40,929 nucleotides of DNA from JBBRXJ01 sp038248505 (GTDB lineage Bacteria; Bacteroidota; Bacteroidia; Bacteroidales; JBBRXJ01). The notes beneath the pieces were generated by a model, which saw only the letters and a list, made by a program, of their open reading frames with translations, was not told where the DNA came from and did no database searches. The translations under genes and the position numbers were made by a program. This document shows positions 17,097 to 26,258 of this stretch, piece after piece (position 1 is the first letter of the stretch; every line of letters begins with the position of its first letter). Location: the NCBI GenBank assembly GCA_038248505.1, contig JBBRXJ010000021.1, forward strand, positions 1 through 40,929. The letters run 5' to 3'.

Positions 17097-17234
17097 ATGG
17101 AATACTATAATTCAATTATATGGCTCTTGTTTGCTCCTATCTTAATTTTTGTAAGTTATCGCTTAATTGTAAGGGCTTTGAAAATATTAGATCGTAATGA
17201 TACCGAAAAAGATGCATCAGCAAAGACAGAGTAA
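17097..17234 (+). CDS. 45-residue single-TM protein, candidate third subunit of the bd oxidase
   Basis: A short frame starting 4 bp after the cydB stop encodes MEYYNSIIWLLFAPILIFVS then YRLIVRALKILDRND and a charged tail. It has one membrane helix (about 6-26) followed by basic residues. Size, topology and position match accessory subunits such as CydX (about 37 residues, after cydB in E. coli), but I see no sequence match to CydX. The cyd terminator lies just beyond it. Role is inference. Confidence 0.6.
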   Translation: MEYYNSIIWLLFAPILIFVSYRLIVRALKILDRNDTEKDASAKTE

Positions 17235-17262
17235 ATTGCATGTGTTTTCTATATGAAACCCC

Positions 17263-17284
17263 ACCGCTGGTTATCCCCTGCGGT
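17263..17284 (+). terminator. Rho-independent terminator of the cyd operon
   Basis: ACCGC (17263-17267) pairs with GCGGT (17280-17284), and the latter runs into a short T-run (TTTTT with the T of the stem). It sits 29 bp after the 45-residue ORF. Confidence 0.5.
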
Positions 17285-17294
17285 TTTTAAATCT

Positions 17295-17359
17295 ATCCCG
17301 TAGGGATTCTCATTGTTTTTATATTATATCTTTCTACCGAAATATCAGCCTAACCGGCT
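17295..17359. repeat. Hairpin-rich intergenic repeat candidate
   Basis: After the cyd terminator come ATCCCGTAGGGAT (17295-17307, a 5-bp stem with 3-nt loop), a TTTCTACC segment and AGCC/GGCT (17347-17350 and 17356-17359). The combination CCCGTAGGGA plus TTTCTACC resembles a dispersed intergenic repeat I associate with Bacteroidota genomes. The match is from memory and needs a genome search. Confidence 0.35.
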
Positions 17360-17449
17360 TTTCGTTTATTTAATATCTTCTGAAAATATTAGATTGATAA
17401 GCTTAAGCATGACATTGTTGTATGATAATGTAGAATCAGAAATATAATA

Positions 17450-17457
17450 TACATTTG
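17450..17457 (+). promoter_or_regulatory. -7 box TACATTTG upstream of the APC permease
   Basis: TACATTTG fits TAnnTTTG exactly and is 19 bp before the ATG at 17477. No clear -33 element was seen. Confidence 0.5.
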
Positions 17458-17476
17458 CATTGATTACAAAAAACAG

Positions 17477-18793
17477 ATGGATCAAGGCAAAAGAATAGGG
17501 AATACTAAAGCAATAGCAATGGTGGTAGCCAATATGATTGGTACCGGCGTATATACCAGTCTTGGGTTTCAGGCTTCAGGTATTAAATCAATACCTGCAC
17601 TTTTGTTTATTTGGATAATAGGAGGTATTGTTGCAATTTGCGGAGCATTAACTTATGGAGAGCTTGCAAGCCGTATCCCAAAATCAGGAGGCGAATATCA
17701 ATATTTAGGACGCATTTATCACCCCTTTCTAGGATTTTTATCGGGCATGGTTTCCGTAACTGTTGGCTTTGCCGCACCCATAGCTATTTCAGCTATTGCA
17801 TTTGGCCAGTATTTTACAAATATTCTTCCCTTTCAACCTCAAATGGTAGCAGTAGCATTAATTATTCTTTTAACACTTATTAATACAACAAGCTTTAAAA
17901 TGGGTACTGATTTTCAGCTAATAACTACTATAGTAAACATTTCATTAATAGTAATTATTATTATTAGTGGTTTGTTGTTATCAGACCATAGCCATTTTAG
18001 TATGTCGGGTGGAGGCAATACTTTAAACCAAGTATTTAGTCCTGCATTTGCTGTATCGCTAGTTTATGTATCGTATTCTTATTCAGGATGGAATTCTGCA
18101 ACGTATATTACTAGGCAAGTAAATGACCCGGTTAAAAATCTTCCCGTAATTTTGTTTATTGGTACTGCCATTGTAATGATACTTTATCTCGCTCTCAATT
18201 TTATTTTCTTGTATAGCACTCCTATCAGTCTACTTGAAGGGAATGTTGATGTTGCTTTTATCTCAGCAACTCGTATTTTTGGTGCCACTGGTGGTAAAAT
18301 AATTGGTGCTGTAATTTGTATTGGATTAATTGCATCTATTAATTGTATGATGATTACCGGGCCAAGAGTATCACACGCTATTGTTAGTGATTATAAATTA
18401 TTTAATGGCACTTTGCATTTTGTAAAACGACATCTTAGCATTATTGCAACCATTTTTCAATCGACCATTGCGCTAATATTAATTTTGTCATCCTCTTTTG
18501 ATAAAGTGATGACATATATTGGCTTTACACTAGCTCTTTTTACTATGCTTACAGTAGGAGGTGTTTTTATTGTTCGTCTTACTGCTAAGCGTAAGCAAGT
18601 AAATTCATATAAAACGTGGGGTTATCCGTTTGTTCCAATACTATTTTTACTGATAGAAGGATGTATGATTGCTTATATATTTATTGAGCGACCAATGGAA
18701 TCGCTAGCTGGAATTGGAACGGTTTTATCTTTTATCATTCTTTTTTTTCTATTACATACACGGAAGTTGAGAATTGCAAAAATAAATGTTTAG
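17477..18793 (+). CDS. APC-superfamily amino-acid permease
   Basis: 438 residues with about 12 membrane segments. The first segment carries VVANMIGTGVYTSLGF, the glycine-rich substrate-binding signature of amino acid/polyamine/organocation carriers. GGIVAICGALTYGELASRIP and SGGEYQYLGRIYHP follow, as in the LAT/PotE branches. It probably moves an amino acid across the inner membrane; the substrate is not readable. It is a single gene, convergent with the GH42 gene. Confidence 0.88.
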   Translation: MDQGKRIGNTKAIAMVVANMIGTGVYTSLGFQASGIKSIPALLFIWIIGGIVAICGALTYGELASRIPKSGGEYQYLGRIYHPFLGFLSGMVSVTVGFAAPIAISAIAFGQYFTNILPFQPQMVAVALIILLTLINTTSFKMGTDFQLITTIVNISLIVIIIISGLLLSDHSHFSMSGGGNTLNQVFSPAFAVSLVYVSYSYSGWNSATYITRQVNDPVKNLPVILFIGTAIVMILYLALNFIFLYSTPISLLEGNVDVAFISATRIFGATGGKIIGAVICIGLIASINCMMITGPRVSHAIVSDYKLFNGTLHFVKRHLSIIATIFQSTIALILILSSSFDKVMTYIGFTLALFTMLTVGGVFIVRLTAKRKQVNSYKTWGYPFVPILFLLIEGCMIAYIFIERPMESLAGIGTVLSFIILFFLLHTRKLRIAKINV

Positions 18794-18832
18794 TTAATGT
18801 ATAGGTGCAACTTATACCAATCTTATTTCTAA

Positions 18833-20935
18833 TTACGGTTTAATCTTTGCAGGTTTTCTCAAAACAGCAATCTCTGCTGGTTTTAAAGTTGGTCCGCCAA
18901 AAATATAGGAATCTCCTGCAGGCACATTTAATTCAATAAACTCTGATGAGTAATTTACTACTATATAAAAGCCATCTCTAAATTCCATCATAACGCCTTC
19001 AGGCAAAATGTTGATATTACGCTTGGCTTCAGTGTACACTTTTTTCATTATATCATTTTCTACAAGGCCATCTTCGGTATCAACACCAATATATGTTACA
19101 CTCCCTTTACCCAACTTACGATGAACAATACATGCTGAATCTTTATAAAATTGATCAGTATAACGCCCCCATACTTTAGTATTTTTTTTGGGCGCTAAAA
19201 TATCGCCCCAAATGGTCCAAGTATATTGTTTGCCTTCGGAATTAATATGTCCTATATGTTTTTTGCTTAATACATCATAATAGGCAACTTTAGCGCCAAT
19301 AAGCTCTTCAATAGATTGTGCAAAAGGCGTTTCAGGAAAATGCGCTTCACGATCTTTCTGTCCGCTTCTTACCGTTAAAACAAGATGTCCGCCTTTGTTC
19401 ACATATTCCTTAAACCATGAAATTAAATTGTCATTTACTAATTGATAAGCAGGTGCCACAATGAAAGGATAATCAAATCGTAATTGTTTCTCAGTAATTA
19501 CATCCACTGGCAGAGCCATTTTTTTAGCTATTCCGAAATATTTCTGAAAATGTTTATTGCTATTCCAATCATTAGTTTGTTTTAAATAATTCATATTCCA
19601 CAAATTATCAAAACTGTATAAGAAAGCAGTACGCAAGGCTTTTAAGCTATCTGGCATTTCAGAATTCGCTGGTTTATATATTGTTCGAAGCTCTTTTATT
19701 TCTTTTATAAATTGCTGATACTCCAAGCCCCCTCGTGTTGGTGTAACCCCATCGGTATTTACCATGCCATAGTGATACTGTTCCATACCAAATAAAGGTT
19801 GACGATAGCGATACGAAGAAATATAATCGCATCCACCCGCATAACAATGCCATAGCCACATACGAATTGCACCTGGCAGTGGTTGATAATTATATATTCC
19901 CCAATTTACTTGTCCTGGTTGTAATTCCATACACCCAGTGGATCCAGATATTGGTCTGAAAAAATCATTTGCAAAAGCAATGTTATAAGGGCTTCCCATT
20001 CTGAACCCTTGAGTGCCAACACCATCGTTATAACCAGAAACAGGGTACATAGTATAGCTTACCAAATCAAGATCGTTATTTAATTGCGGATTCACATTCT
20101 CATTATAGCTCATGAAATTTGTTGTAATCCATTGGTTTGGCAATGTGTTACGTTTAAGAACTTGATATTGTAGCGATATATAGGATGCACACTCTTCAGC
20201 TGTAAAGCGTTTAAAATCGAGCAGAGCATGTGGATTTGGATTTTGAATTAATTCACGTTCATTGGGAATTCGTATTTGATTAAATGATTCATAATTCATG
20301 GCCCAAAACGCATTGCCCCATACTTTGTTGAGGTTTGAGATCGTTCCGTATTTTTTAGTTAACCACTTAATAAAAGATTGCCTAACGGTATAAGAATAAT
20401 CATATTGCCCATAATGCGACGGTTCATTATCAATCTGCCATCCAATTACATTTGTATTTTTCCCAAAATGTTTTCCCATAGCATCCACAATTCGCTCTGT
20501 AAAAGAGCGCATTTTATCACTTGACCAAGAATAGTTCTGACGTGAAGCGTGTCTTTGCACTATCCCTGCATCATCCACCATTAAACATTCAGGGTATTTT
20601 TCATTTAACCAAACGGGAGGCGCAGAAGTTGGTGTACTCAATAATGTTTTCATTCCATATTTTGCAGCTAACTCAATACATGTATCCACCCAACCAAAGG
20701 AGAAAACATCTTCTTTTGGTTCGAGATATTGCCATGCATGATCGGTTAAATGCACATATTCGAAGCCCATTGCAGCAATATTTTTAATATCGCGCTCCCA
20801 TTCGTTTCGTGCCCAGTGTTCAGGATAGTAATAAACACTTACTTCAATTAAATTGGCTGGAGGGAAAACACTCTTTAATGGCTGTGCATTTAGCATTAAC
20901 GGGCATAACAGGCAGAATATGATGTTTTTTTTCAT
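18833..20935 (-). CDS. Secreted GH42-family beta-galactosidase
   Basis: 700 residues with a signal peptide (about 1-17, cleavage after LNA). The TIM barrel starts at VYYYPEHWARNEWERDI. GWQIDNEPSHYGQ places the acid/base at Glu171, and GCMELQPGQVNW places the nucleophile at Glu337, both family positions. A trimerisation-like domain (about 430-620) and a beta C-terminal domain follow. GH42 enzymes cleave terminal beta-galactosides; the export signal indicates a periplasmic or surface role in glycan use. No SusC/SusD pair is adjacent. Confidence 0.88.
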   Translation of the reverse strand: MKKNIIFCLLCPLMLNAQPLKSVFPPANLIEVSVYYYPEHWARNEWERDIKNIAAMGFEYVHLTDHAWQYLEPKEDVFSFGWVDTCIELAAKYGMKTLLSTPTSAPPVWLNEKYPECLMVDDAGIVQRHASRQNYSWSSDKMRSFTERIVDAMGKHFGKNTNVIGWQIDNEPSHYGQYDYSYTVRQSFIKWLTKKYGTISNLNKVWGNAFWAMNYESFNQIRIPNERELIQNPNPHALLDFKRFTAEECASYISLQYQVLKRNTLPNQWITTNFMSYNENVNPQLNNDLDLVSYTMYPVSGYNDGVGTQGFRMGSPYNIAFANDFFRPISGSTGCMELQPGQVNWGIYNYQPLPGAIRMWLWHCYAGGCDYISSYRYRQPLFGMEQYHYGMVNTDGVTPTRGGLEYQQFIKEIKELRTIYKPANSEMPDSLKALRTAFLYSFDNLWNMNYLKQTNDWNSNKHFQKYFGIAKKMALPVDVITEKQLRFDYPFIVAPAYQLVNDNLISWFKEYVNKGGHLVLTVRSGQKDREAHFPETPFAQSIEELIGAKVAYYDVLSKKHIGHINSEGKQYTWTIWGDILAPKKNTKVWGRYTDQFYKDSACIVHRKLGKGSVTYIGVDTEDGLVENDIMKKVYTEAKRNINILPEGVMMEFRDGFYIVVNYSSEFIELNVPAGDSYIFGGPTLKPAEIAVLRKPAKIKP

Positions 20936-20991
20936 GATGTGATTACAAAAATGTGGTTATGACAAAAATAATAAAATCCATTTTAAATCGT

Positions 20992-20999
20992 TATATTTG
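20992..20999 (+). promoter_or_regulatory. -7 box TATATTTG upstream of aroK
   Basis: TATATTTG matches TAnnTTTG and lies 17 bp before the aroK ATG, in the divergent gap with the GH42 gene. Confidence 0.5.
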
Positions 21000-21016
21000 T
21001 ATACTAAAGTGATAAG

Positions 21017-21553
21017 ATGGTGAAAGTATATTTGATTGGATTTACAAGTTCAGGTAAATCAACGTTGGGTCATCAGTTGGCATTTCGTTTTGGATCAACC
21101 TTTGTGGATATTGATGAATATATTCGCGAAAAAGAAGGACGTTCAGTACAAGAAATTTTCAGAAAAGAAGGCGAAGTGCGTATGCGTGAAATAGAGATGA
21201 TGGCGCTGCAAAATATTTCACGTATGGAAAATGCAATTGTATCTACTGGTGGCGGAACACCCTGTTTTTATGATAACATGCAATTAATGAATTCTACTGG
21301 CATTACTGTGTATCTTAAAGCATCTCCCGAGTTTCTCATCGATCGGTTAAAGGGAAGTATGGGCGAGAGGCCGCTTATTAATTTTTCTGATATTAGTGAG
21401 TTGACTAATTTTGTTAATCGTATGTTAGAGAAAAGAGAATCGTATTATAAACTTTCGCAAATTACTATAAATGCTGAAACGGACAATGGTGAACATATCT
21501 ATAAAGATATTAAAGCACACTTGAAAAATACTGATTCAACAGAATTTTCTTAA
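21017..21553 (+). CDS. aroK: Shikimate kinase
   Basis: 178 residues. Walker A GFTSSGKST (8-16), shikimate-binding DIDE (31-34) and R57, the GGG triad (78-80) and the lid region GSMGERPLI are all present. It phosphorylates shikimate with ATP, giving the substrate of AroA encoded 14 kb upstream. It is followed after 30 bp by a glycosyltransferase gene, so the two may be co-transcribed by chance of order. Confidence 0.94.
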   Translation: MVKVYLIGFTSSGKSTLGHQLAFRFGSTFVDIDEYIREKEGRSVQEIFRKEGEVRMREIEMMALQNISRMENAIVSTGGGTPCFYDNMQLMNSTGITVYLKASPEFLIDRLKGSMGERPLINFSDISELTNFVNRMLEKRESYYKLSQITINAETDNGEHIYKDIKAHLKNTDSTEFS

Positions 21554-21583
21554 TCGATAAATTTTCATGATTATTTTTATAAA

Positions 21584-22693
21584 ATGAAGATTGCAATTTT
21601 AGGTACTCGCGGTATTCCTAATAATTACGGTGGCTTTGAAGAGTTTGCTGAAAGTCTTTCTAATTATCTATCTTGTATTGGGCATGAAGCAACAGTGTAC
21701 TGCATTTCATCTGCTAAAATAATTAGCACAACTATTCATAAGGGAACACAATTGATTCATATACCCCATTTTAAAAACAATGGTGGCATGGCAATGTTGA
21801 TATACGATTACAAATGTCTTAAACATGCTTTAAAATGCGATTATGATTTAATTATTGAATGTGGTTATACTTTTGCGCCTTTAATGTTATTATTTAGTAG
21901 ATATAATCCATCAAAATTTATTGTGTTAATGGATGGAATAGAGTGGCAACGTACAAAGTGGGGCTTATTAGCAAAAATATTTATTCGTTTATCGGAACGT
22001 TATTGTGTTAAAAAATTCTCTCATCTTTTAGCAGATCACCCTTGCATAGCAGATTATTATTTCAATAAATATAAGCGCAAATTTCTTTATATTCCATTTG
22101 GGGTTAATGAACCTGAAATGAATAGAAATAGCTTTTTTAATGATTTGAACTTTAAATCAAATGATTTTTTTATGATGATTTGTCGTATTGAACCAGAGAA
22201 TAATGTTGAGATGGTACTTGAAGGTTTTATGTTATCAAAATCAACAAAACAATTTATAGTTGTTGGAGCATTAGACACTAAATATGCGAGAAAAATTGTT
22301 TCTCGTTATTCAAATCCATCAATACATTTTTTAGGCTCCATCTATGATAAGCTAAAACTTGATACTTTAAGATCTAATGCTGCATTTTATTTTCATGGGC
22401 ACTCAGTAGGAGGTACCAATCCCTCGTTACTGCAAGCCATGATCTGCGGAGTAAGTATAGCTTCTCATGAAAATCCCTATTCAAAACATCTATTAGGTAC
22501 TGATGCACAGTATTTTAGTTCATCAACAATGGTTTCTCAAATAATCCAAAATAGTAGCCAGAATGTTTCAGATAGTACCCATGGGGCCTTACGATTACAA
22601 GAAAAATGCCGCGCTCAGTTTAAACAAGAGATAGTATTGGATCGTTATGTAGATTATTTAGAGCAAATTAACAAGTCTTTAAATATTCAATGA
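21584..22693 (+). CDS. Family 4-like glycosyltransferase with DUF1972 N-domain
   Basis: 369 residues. The start MKIAILGTRGIPNNYGGFEE is the DUF1972 signature of GT-B rhamnosyl/glycosyltransferases. The donor domain has MMICRIEPENNVEMVLEGF and GGTNPSLLQAMICG in place of the usual EGxxxPxxEAM. It transfers a nucleotide-sugar residue to an unknown acceptor, probably for surface polysaccharide. No signal peptide. No other polysaccharide gene is adjacent. Confidence 0.87.
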   Translation: MKIAILGTRGIPNNYGGFEEFAESLSNYLSCIGHEATVYCISSAKIISTTIHKGTQLIHIPHFKNNGGMAMLIYDYKCLKHALKCDYDLIIECGYTFAPLMLLFSRYNPSKFIVLMDGIEWQRTKWGLLAKIFIRLSERYCVKKFSHLLADHPCIADYYFNKYKRKFLYIPFGVNEPEMNRNSFFNDLNFKSNDFFMMICRIEPENNVEMVLEGFMLSKSTKQFIVVGALDTKYARKIVSRYSNPSIHFLGSIYDKLKLDTLRSNAAFYFHGHSVGGTNPSLLQAMICGVSIASHENPYSKHLLGTDAQYFSSSTMVSQIIQNSSQNVSDSTHGALRLQEKCRAQFKQEIVLDRYVDYLEQINKSLNIQ

Positions 22694-22737
22694 TTAGCTA
22701 TTTATATTGTATTTTTCTTTATTTTTGGAAATAAAAT

Positions 22738-23850
22738 ATGGTGACACAATACGGCAAATATATTTTAATAGGCATTGTTCTCTTGTTAATAGGCATTGTC
22801 TTTTGGTTTTTTAGCAATATAATTGCTTATTTGGTGGTATCGTATGTATTATCTTTGATTGGTTTGCCATTAGTACGTTGGATGGGACGTATTAAATTTA
22901 GGGGCTTTGGGATATCCAAGTCCATTCGTGCTGCCAGTGCTTTATTTCTTATATATGCAGTCTTGTATTTTTTCCTGCGTTTATTTGTTCCTATCATTGG
23001 TTCGCAGCTTTCTAGTATGTCAACAATTGATGTAGCTTCGGTTGTTGCAAATTTACAAGGTCCAATTGATAGAATTGAAGCTTATCTTAGTCATATTCAT
23101 GTAGTGAACAAAAGTACTTTTTCGATACAAAATTATATTGATAGTCAGATAGGAAGTTTTATGAATGAATTCTTATTAGCCAACTTCTTTGGATCATTAG
23201 TAAGTTTTATTGGTAATATATTTATTGCCTTTCTTTCTGTTTCTTTTATGACATTTTTCTTTTTAAAAGATGAGGATCTTTTTGCAAATGGCTTAATGAT
23301 TTGGGTATCTTCTAAACATGAAGATGGAGTTAAACATGTTTTGGCATCCACCACCAAATTATTATCACGTTATTTTATTGGAATTTGTTTACAAGTAGCT
23401 GGTATTATTTTGCTAACATCAATTGGATTAAGAATAACAGGATTGAATTGGACATTATCAATTACTCTTGGATTAATAGCAGGAATATTAAATGTAATAC
23501 CTTATGTAGGGCCAATAGTTAGTTCAATTCTTGGTTTTTTTATTGTCATTATAAATAATTCTCAGCTCGATTTTAATAGTCAAATGATGCCACTTCTTAT
23601 GTTAATGTTAATTGTATATGCAATTGTTCATGTAATAGACAATATACTTTTTCAACCGCTCATTTTCTCAAATAGTGTGAGTGCTCATCCGCTTGAAATA
23701 TTTATTTTAATTTTGATTGCTGGAAGTCTTGCAGGAATTTTGGGAATGCTTTTTGCTATCCCTATATATACTATTTTAAGAGTTGTAGCAAAAGAATTTT
23801 TTAGCAATTTTAGAGTAGTACAGAAGATGACGCAGCGTATTCAGACCTAA
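22738..23850 (+). CDS. AI-2E/PerM-family transporter
   Basis: 370 residues with about seven or eight membrane segments. GLIAGILNVIPYVGPIVSSI and the late DNILFQPLIFSNSVSAHPLE are the family hallmarks. Members include the TqsA autoinducer exporter and Na+/H+ antiporters, so the name does not fix the substrate. It stands 44 bp after the glycosyltransferase gene. Confidence 0.87.
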   Translation: MVTQYGKYILIGIVLLLIGIVFWFFSNIIAYLVVSYVLSLIGLPLVRWMGRIKFRGFGISKSIRAASALFLIYAVLYFFLRLFVPIIGSQLSSMSTIDVASVVANLQGPIDRIEAYLSHIHVVNKSTFSIQNYIDSQIGSFMNEFLLANFFGSLVSFIGNIFIAFLSVSFMTFFFLKDEDLFANGLMIWVSSKHEDGVKHVLASTTKLLSRYFIGICLQVAGIILLTSIGLRITGLNWTLSITLGLIAGILNVIPYVGPIVSSILGFFIVIINNSQLDFNSQMMPLLMLMLIVYAIVHVIDNILFQPLIFSNSVSAHPLEIFILILIAGSLAGILGMLFAIPIYTILRVVAKEFFSNFRVVQKMTQRIQT

Positions 23851-23908
23851 TGTTTGAATACCATAATTTGTTATACTTAGACATAGAACATTTTTAAAAA
23901 CAATTCAC

Positions 23909-24715
23909 GTGAGAAAATTCACTTTCCTTTTATTATTTGTTGTTTCTCTCATCAGCAAAGCTCAAAACTTTACTGCCGATACACTCACAGCATGCGATAG
24001 TCTTAAAGTTCGTTTTACATATATTGATGGTAGTTATGGAGCTACATCATGGCAGTGGTACTTTAGTAATGGCGATACTTGTATGCGTTCTGATACTACG
24101 ATTATGTTTGATACTCTAGGTGTTTATTCTGTGATGTTGGTTGTAAATGCTACCGATACAGTAAGAAAATCAAATTACATACGAGTATATAAAAGACCAA
24201 TATCTAATTTTGATTATAACGACACAACAACCGTTGGGTCATTTGAAATTCGCTTTGCTGGCGCAACTCAAAACAATAATGGTAAACATACCTATGAATG
24301 GGATTTTGGTGATGCAACACATTTTTTAGATACAATGGTAGCCGCATTGCATAGATATAATAACGCAGGAACATATATTGTTACATTAAAAATAACCGAC
24401 CAAATTGGTTGCGAAGATATTCTTACAAAAGATGTAGTGGTTCGTGATGTGTTTGATGTACCCAATGTTTTTTCACCCAATGGTGATGGTAAAAACGATG
24501 CCTTTTTTGTTCGTAGTAGTGGTAACGAAGTATTAACGCTTAGTGTATATTCAAGAAGTGGTAGTCTTGTTTTTAAGAATACTGCAAAGGTAATTATATG
24601 GGATGGACATTCTTTAAATGGTTCAGAGCTAACCCCTGGTGTGTATTATTATACAATAAGTCCGGAGAATGGTGGAGGACATGAAAAATCAGGAGCAGTA
24701 CATCTTTTCAGATAG
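23909..24715 (+). CDS. Secreted PKD-domain protein with type B T9SS sorting domain
   Basis: 268 residues, GTG start. Signal peptide at 1-18 (FLLLFVVSLISKA). One or two PKD-like beta domains follow (WQWYFSNGD and YEWDFGDATHF). The C-terminal block from about 180 (VPNVFSPNGDGKNDAFFV, then WDGHSLNGSELTPGVYYYTI) is the gliding-motility-type, type B sorting domain. It is exported by the type IX system and probably ends on or outside the cell surface, as a small adhesin-like protein. Confidence 0.88.
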   Translation: MRKFTFLLLFVVSLISKAQNFTADTLTACDSLKVRFTYIDGSYGATSWQWYFSNGDTCMRSDTTIMFDTLGVYSVMLVVNATDTVRKSNYIRVYKRPISNFDYNDTTTVGSFEIRFAGATQNNNGKHTYEWDFGDATHFLDTMVAALHRYNNAGTYIVTLKITDQIGCEDILTKDVVVRDVFDVPNVFSPNGDGKNDAFFVRSSGNEVLTLSVYSRSGSLVFKNTAKVIIWDGHSLNGSELTPGVYYYTISPENGGGHEKSGAVHLFR

Positions 24716-24755
24716 TATTTTTTAATTGCTGATTAGGGGTTTTAATGTAGGGTTT

Positions 24756-26081
24756 TTAAAAATCTTCAGAAAATAGTTCTTTACCTATTGAATCATTAAT
24801 TCGGATATTATCTACTTTTCCGCATCCCTTAAACACATATTCGATATTAACTAATTCTCCTATTTCACAATTATATTTAAACTGATATATTTCTTTTGCA
24901 TTGTAAAATATCGTTCCGGTTTTACCTTTTACAATCAATTTTACATCGGCCCATTCCGTCACATCTTGCCCCATTGCTTTTAAATCAACATCTTGCCCCT
25001 TAAGTTTTATATCGCCCGCCGTTAATATTGCCCATTGTGTACAGCCCTCTTTTAAAAGGTTAAATTGCAAGTGCCCTTTTTTACCACGCAAAAAGAGAAT
25101 AATATCGTTGCAATATATTCCACCATCGTCAGGGTGATTGCGGATGCGAGTTTCTAAAGTCATATCATCTATAGTAACGCCATATTCTCGTACATTCCGG
25201 TATTCAATCCAAAAACCTTGTTGTCTGCTAACACCTAATTTAAAGACATCATCTGGTTTGCAATACAAAAATCCATCGTTAATAATATTTGATGGGATAG
25301 GATAATAGACATAATTATTCTGAATGTTTTTGTAGGTTACAATGCCTTGCCAGTCTTTCGTTTTTGCGTGAAATTCGATGGAGTCTATTCGTTTTCCATT
25401 AACAATAAGAAATGCTTTGTAAAAATCAGGAATTAAATATGAATGAGTAACCATATTGTTTTTCTTGCTAAGCAAAACTGGGGCTTTCGAAATGTTATCA
25501 AAAGAATCGCAGAAGTCAACATAAATATTATCACTTGGTATTTCTGATATTTCATAATCAATAACGGCAGTAAAAGGAAAAGTGCCGCTGTTATATTTAG
25601 TGGAAAATTGGTATGAGTTCGTATTAACAGTAACATTCGCTTGGCTTGTGCCATAGTTCAGCCGGCGAAACAAAAAAGCTATTGCAATTACAATCATTGC
25701 ACTTACAAGTGCAATGTATCGGAGCTTTTTAAAAATTACTTTACTTTTTTTGCTTTGCTTGATATTAGATTCAATAGATTCAGGCTTTCGTTTTTTCTTT
25801 TTATCAGGCTGACTTCTAACATATTGATCCCAGTTTTCAAAACCAAGATATTGAGATATAGCATTTTTAGTTTCGACTTGAGGATTGTATATTTCATTGG
25901 AAGTGCGAATCTTACCAAAAAGTCTTTTTAAGGTAGTAATACTTATAACAATATGTGATACTTGATATATCTCTGAACTTAAATCGGAAAAATCCTTATC
26001 CGTCCAATTTACTCCTGCACCACGATCGAATTTATTTTCTATTTCTATGCACGCTTTTTTTTGCTCTCTATTTTCTGCCAT
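24756..26081 (-). CDS. Membrane-anchored HTH-like protein with extracytoplasmic sensor-like domain
   Basis: 441 residues. The N-terminal 90 residues are helical and read like a DNA-binding or sigma-like module (SITTLKRLFGKIRTS, then NAISQYLGFENWDQYV). A lysine-rich stretch (94-120), one membrane helix (about 121-138) and about 300 residues of probable extracytoplasmic beta-rich sequence follow (PFTAVIDYEI, YVDFCDSFDN, a laminin-G-like tail). I do not recognise a named family beyond this Bacteroidota-type architecture. It diverges from the secreted pectate-lyase-fold gene and could control it. This regulatory reading is inference. Confidence 0.65.
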   Translation of the reverse strand: MAENREQKKACIEIENKFDRGAGVNWTDKDFSDLSSEIYQVSHIVISITTLKRLFGKIRTSNEIYNPQVETKNAISQYLGFENWDQYVRSQPDKKKKRKPESIESNIKQSKKSKVIFKKLRYIALVSAMIVIAIAFLFRRLNYGTSQANVTVNTNSYQFSTKYNSGTFPFTAVIDYEISEIPSDNIYVDFCDSFDNISKAPVLLSKKNNMVTHSYLIPDFYKAFLIVNGKRIDSIEFHAKTKDWQGIVTYKNIQNNYVYYPIPSNIINDGFLYCKPDDVFKLGVSRQQGFWIEYRNVREYGVTIDDMTLETRIRNHPDDGGIYCNDIILFLRGKKGHLQFNLLKEGCTQWAILTAGDIKLKGQDVDLKAMGQDVTEWADVKLIVKGKTGTIFYNAKEIYQFKYNCEIGELVNIEYVFKGCGKVDNIRINDSIGKELFSEDF

Positions 26082-26092
26082 AAATGAAATGA

Positions 26093-26125
26093 ATGCTTTG
26101 TATATCAGTCATATGCTTTGTATAT
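26093..26125. repeat. Tandem direct repeats ATGCTTTGTATAT, 20-bp period
   Basis: The 13-mer occurs at 26093-26105 and 26113-26125, start to start 20 bp, so both copies lie on one helix face. They sit between the start of the membrane-anchored HTH-like gene and its likely promoter, in its 5' leader. They look like tandem protein-binding sites. Confidence 0.5.
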
Positions 26126-26178
26126 TATGAATGTAAAATGATTGTTCTTTGTAGGACTATAATCAAACTCAAACATAT

Positions 26179-26186
26179 CAAAGATA
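26179..26186 (-). promoter_or_regulatory. -7 box (TATCTTTG, minus strand) for the membrane-anchored HTH-like gene
   Basis: The plus-strand CAAAGATA reads TATCTTTG on the minus strand, matching TAnnTTTG. It lies about 98 bp before the start codon at 26081, with the tandem repeats between. Confidence 0.4.
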
Positions 26187-26258
26187 GTAAATTTACAGAA
26201 CAAAAATAAAAGCATACCGTATTAACTCATGTATTAATTTAACGAAAAAGCTAAAATT

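Noticed and set aside
20521..20787. 88-codon plus-strand ORF inside the GH42 gene
   Set aside because: Antisense shadow; the opposite strand carries the intact TIM-barrel sequence with catalytic motifs.
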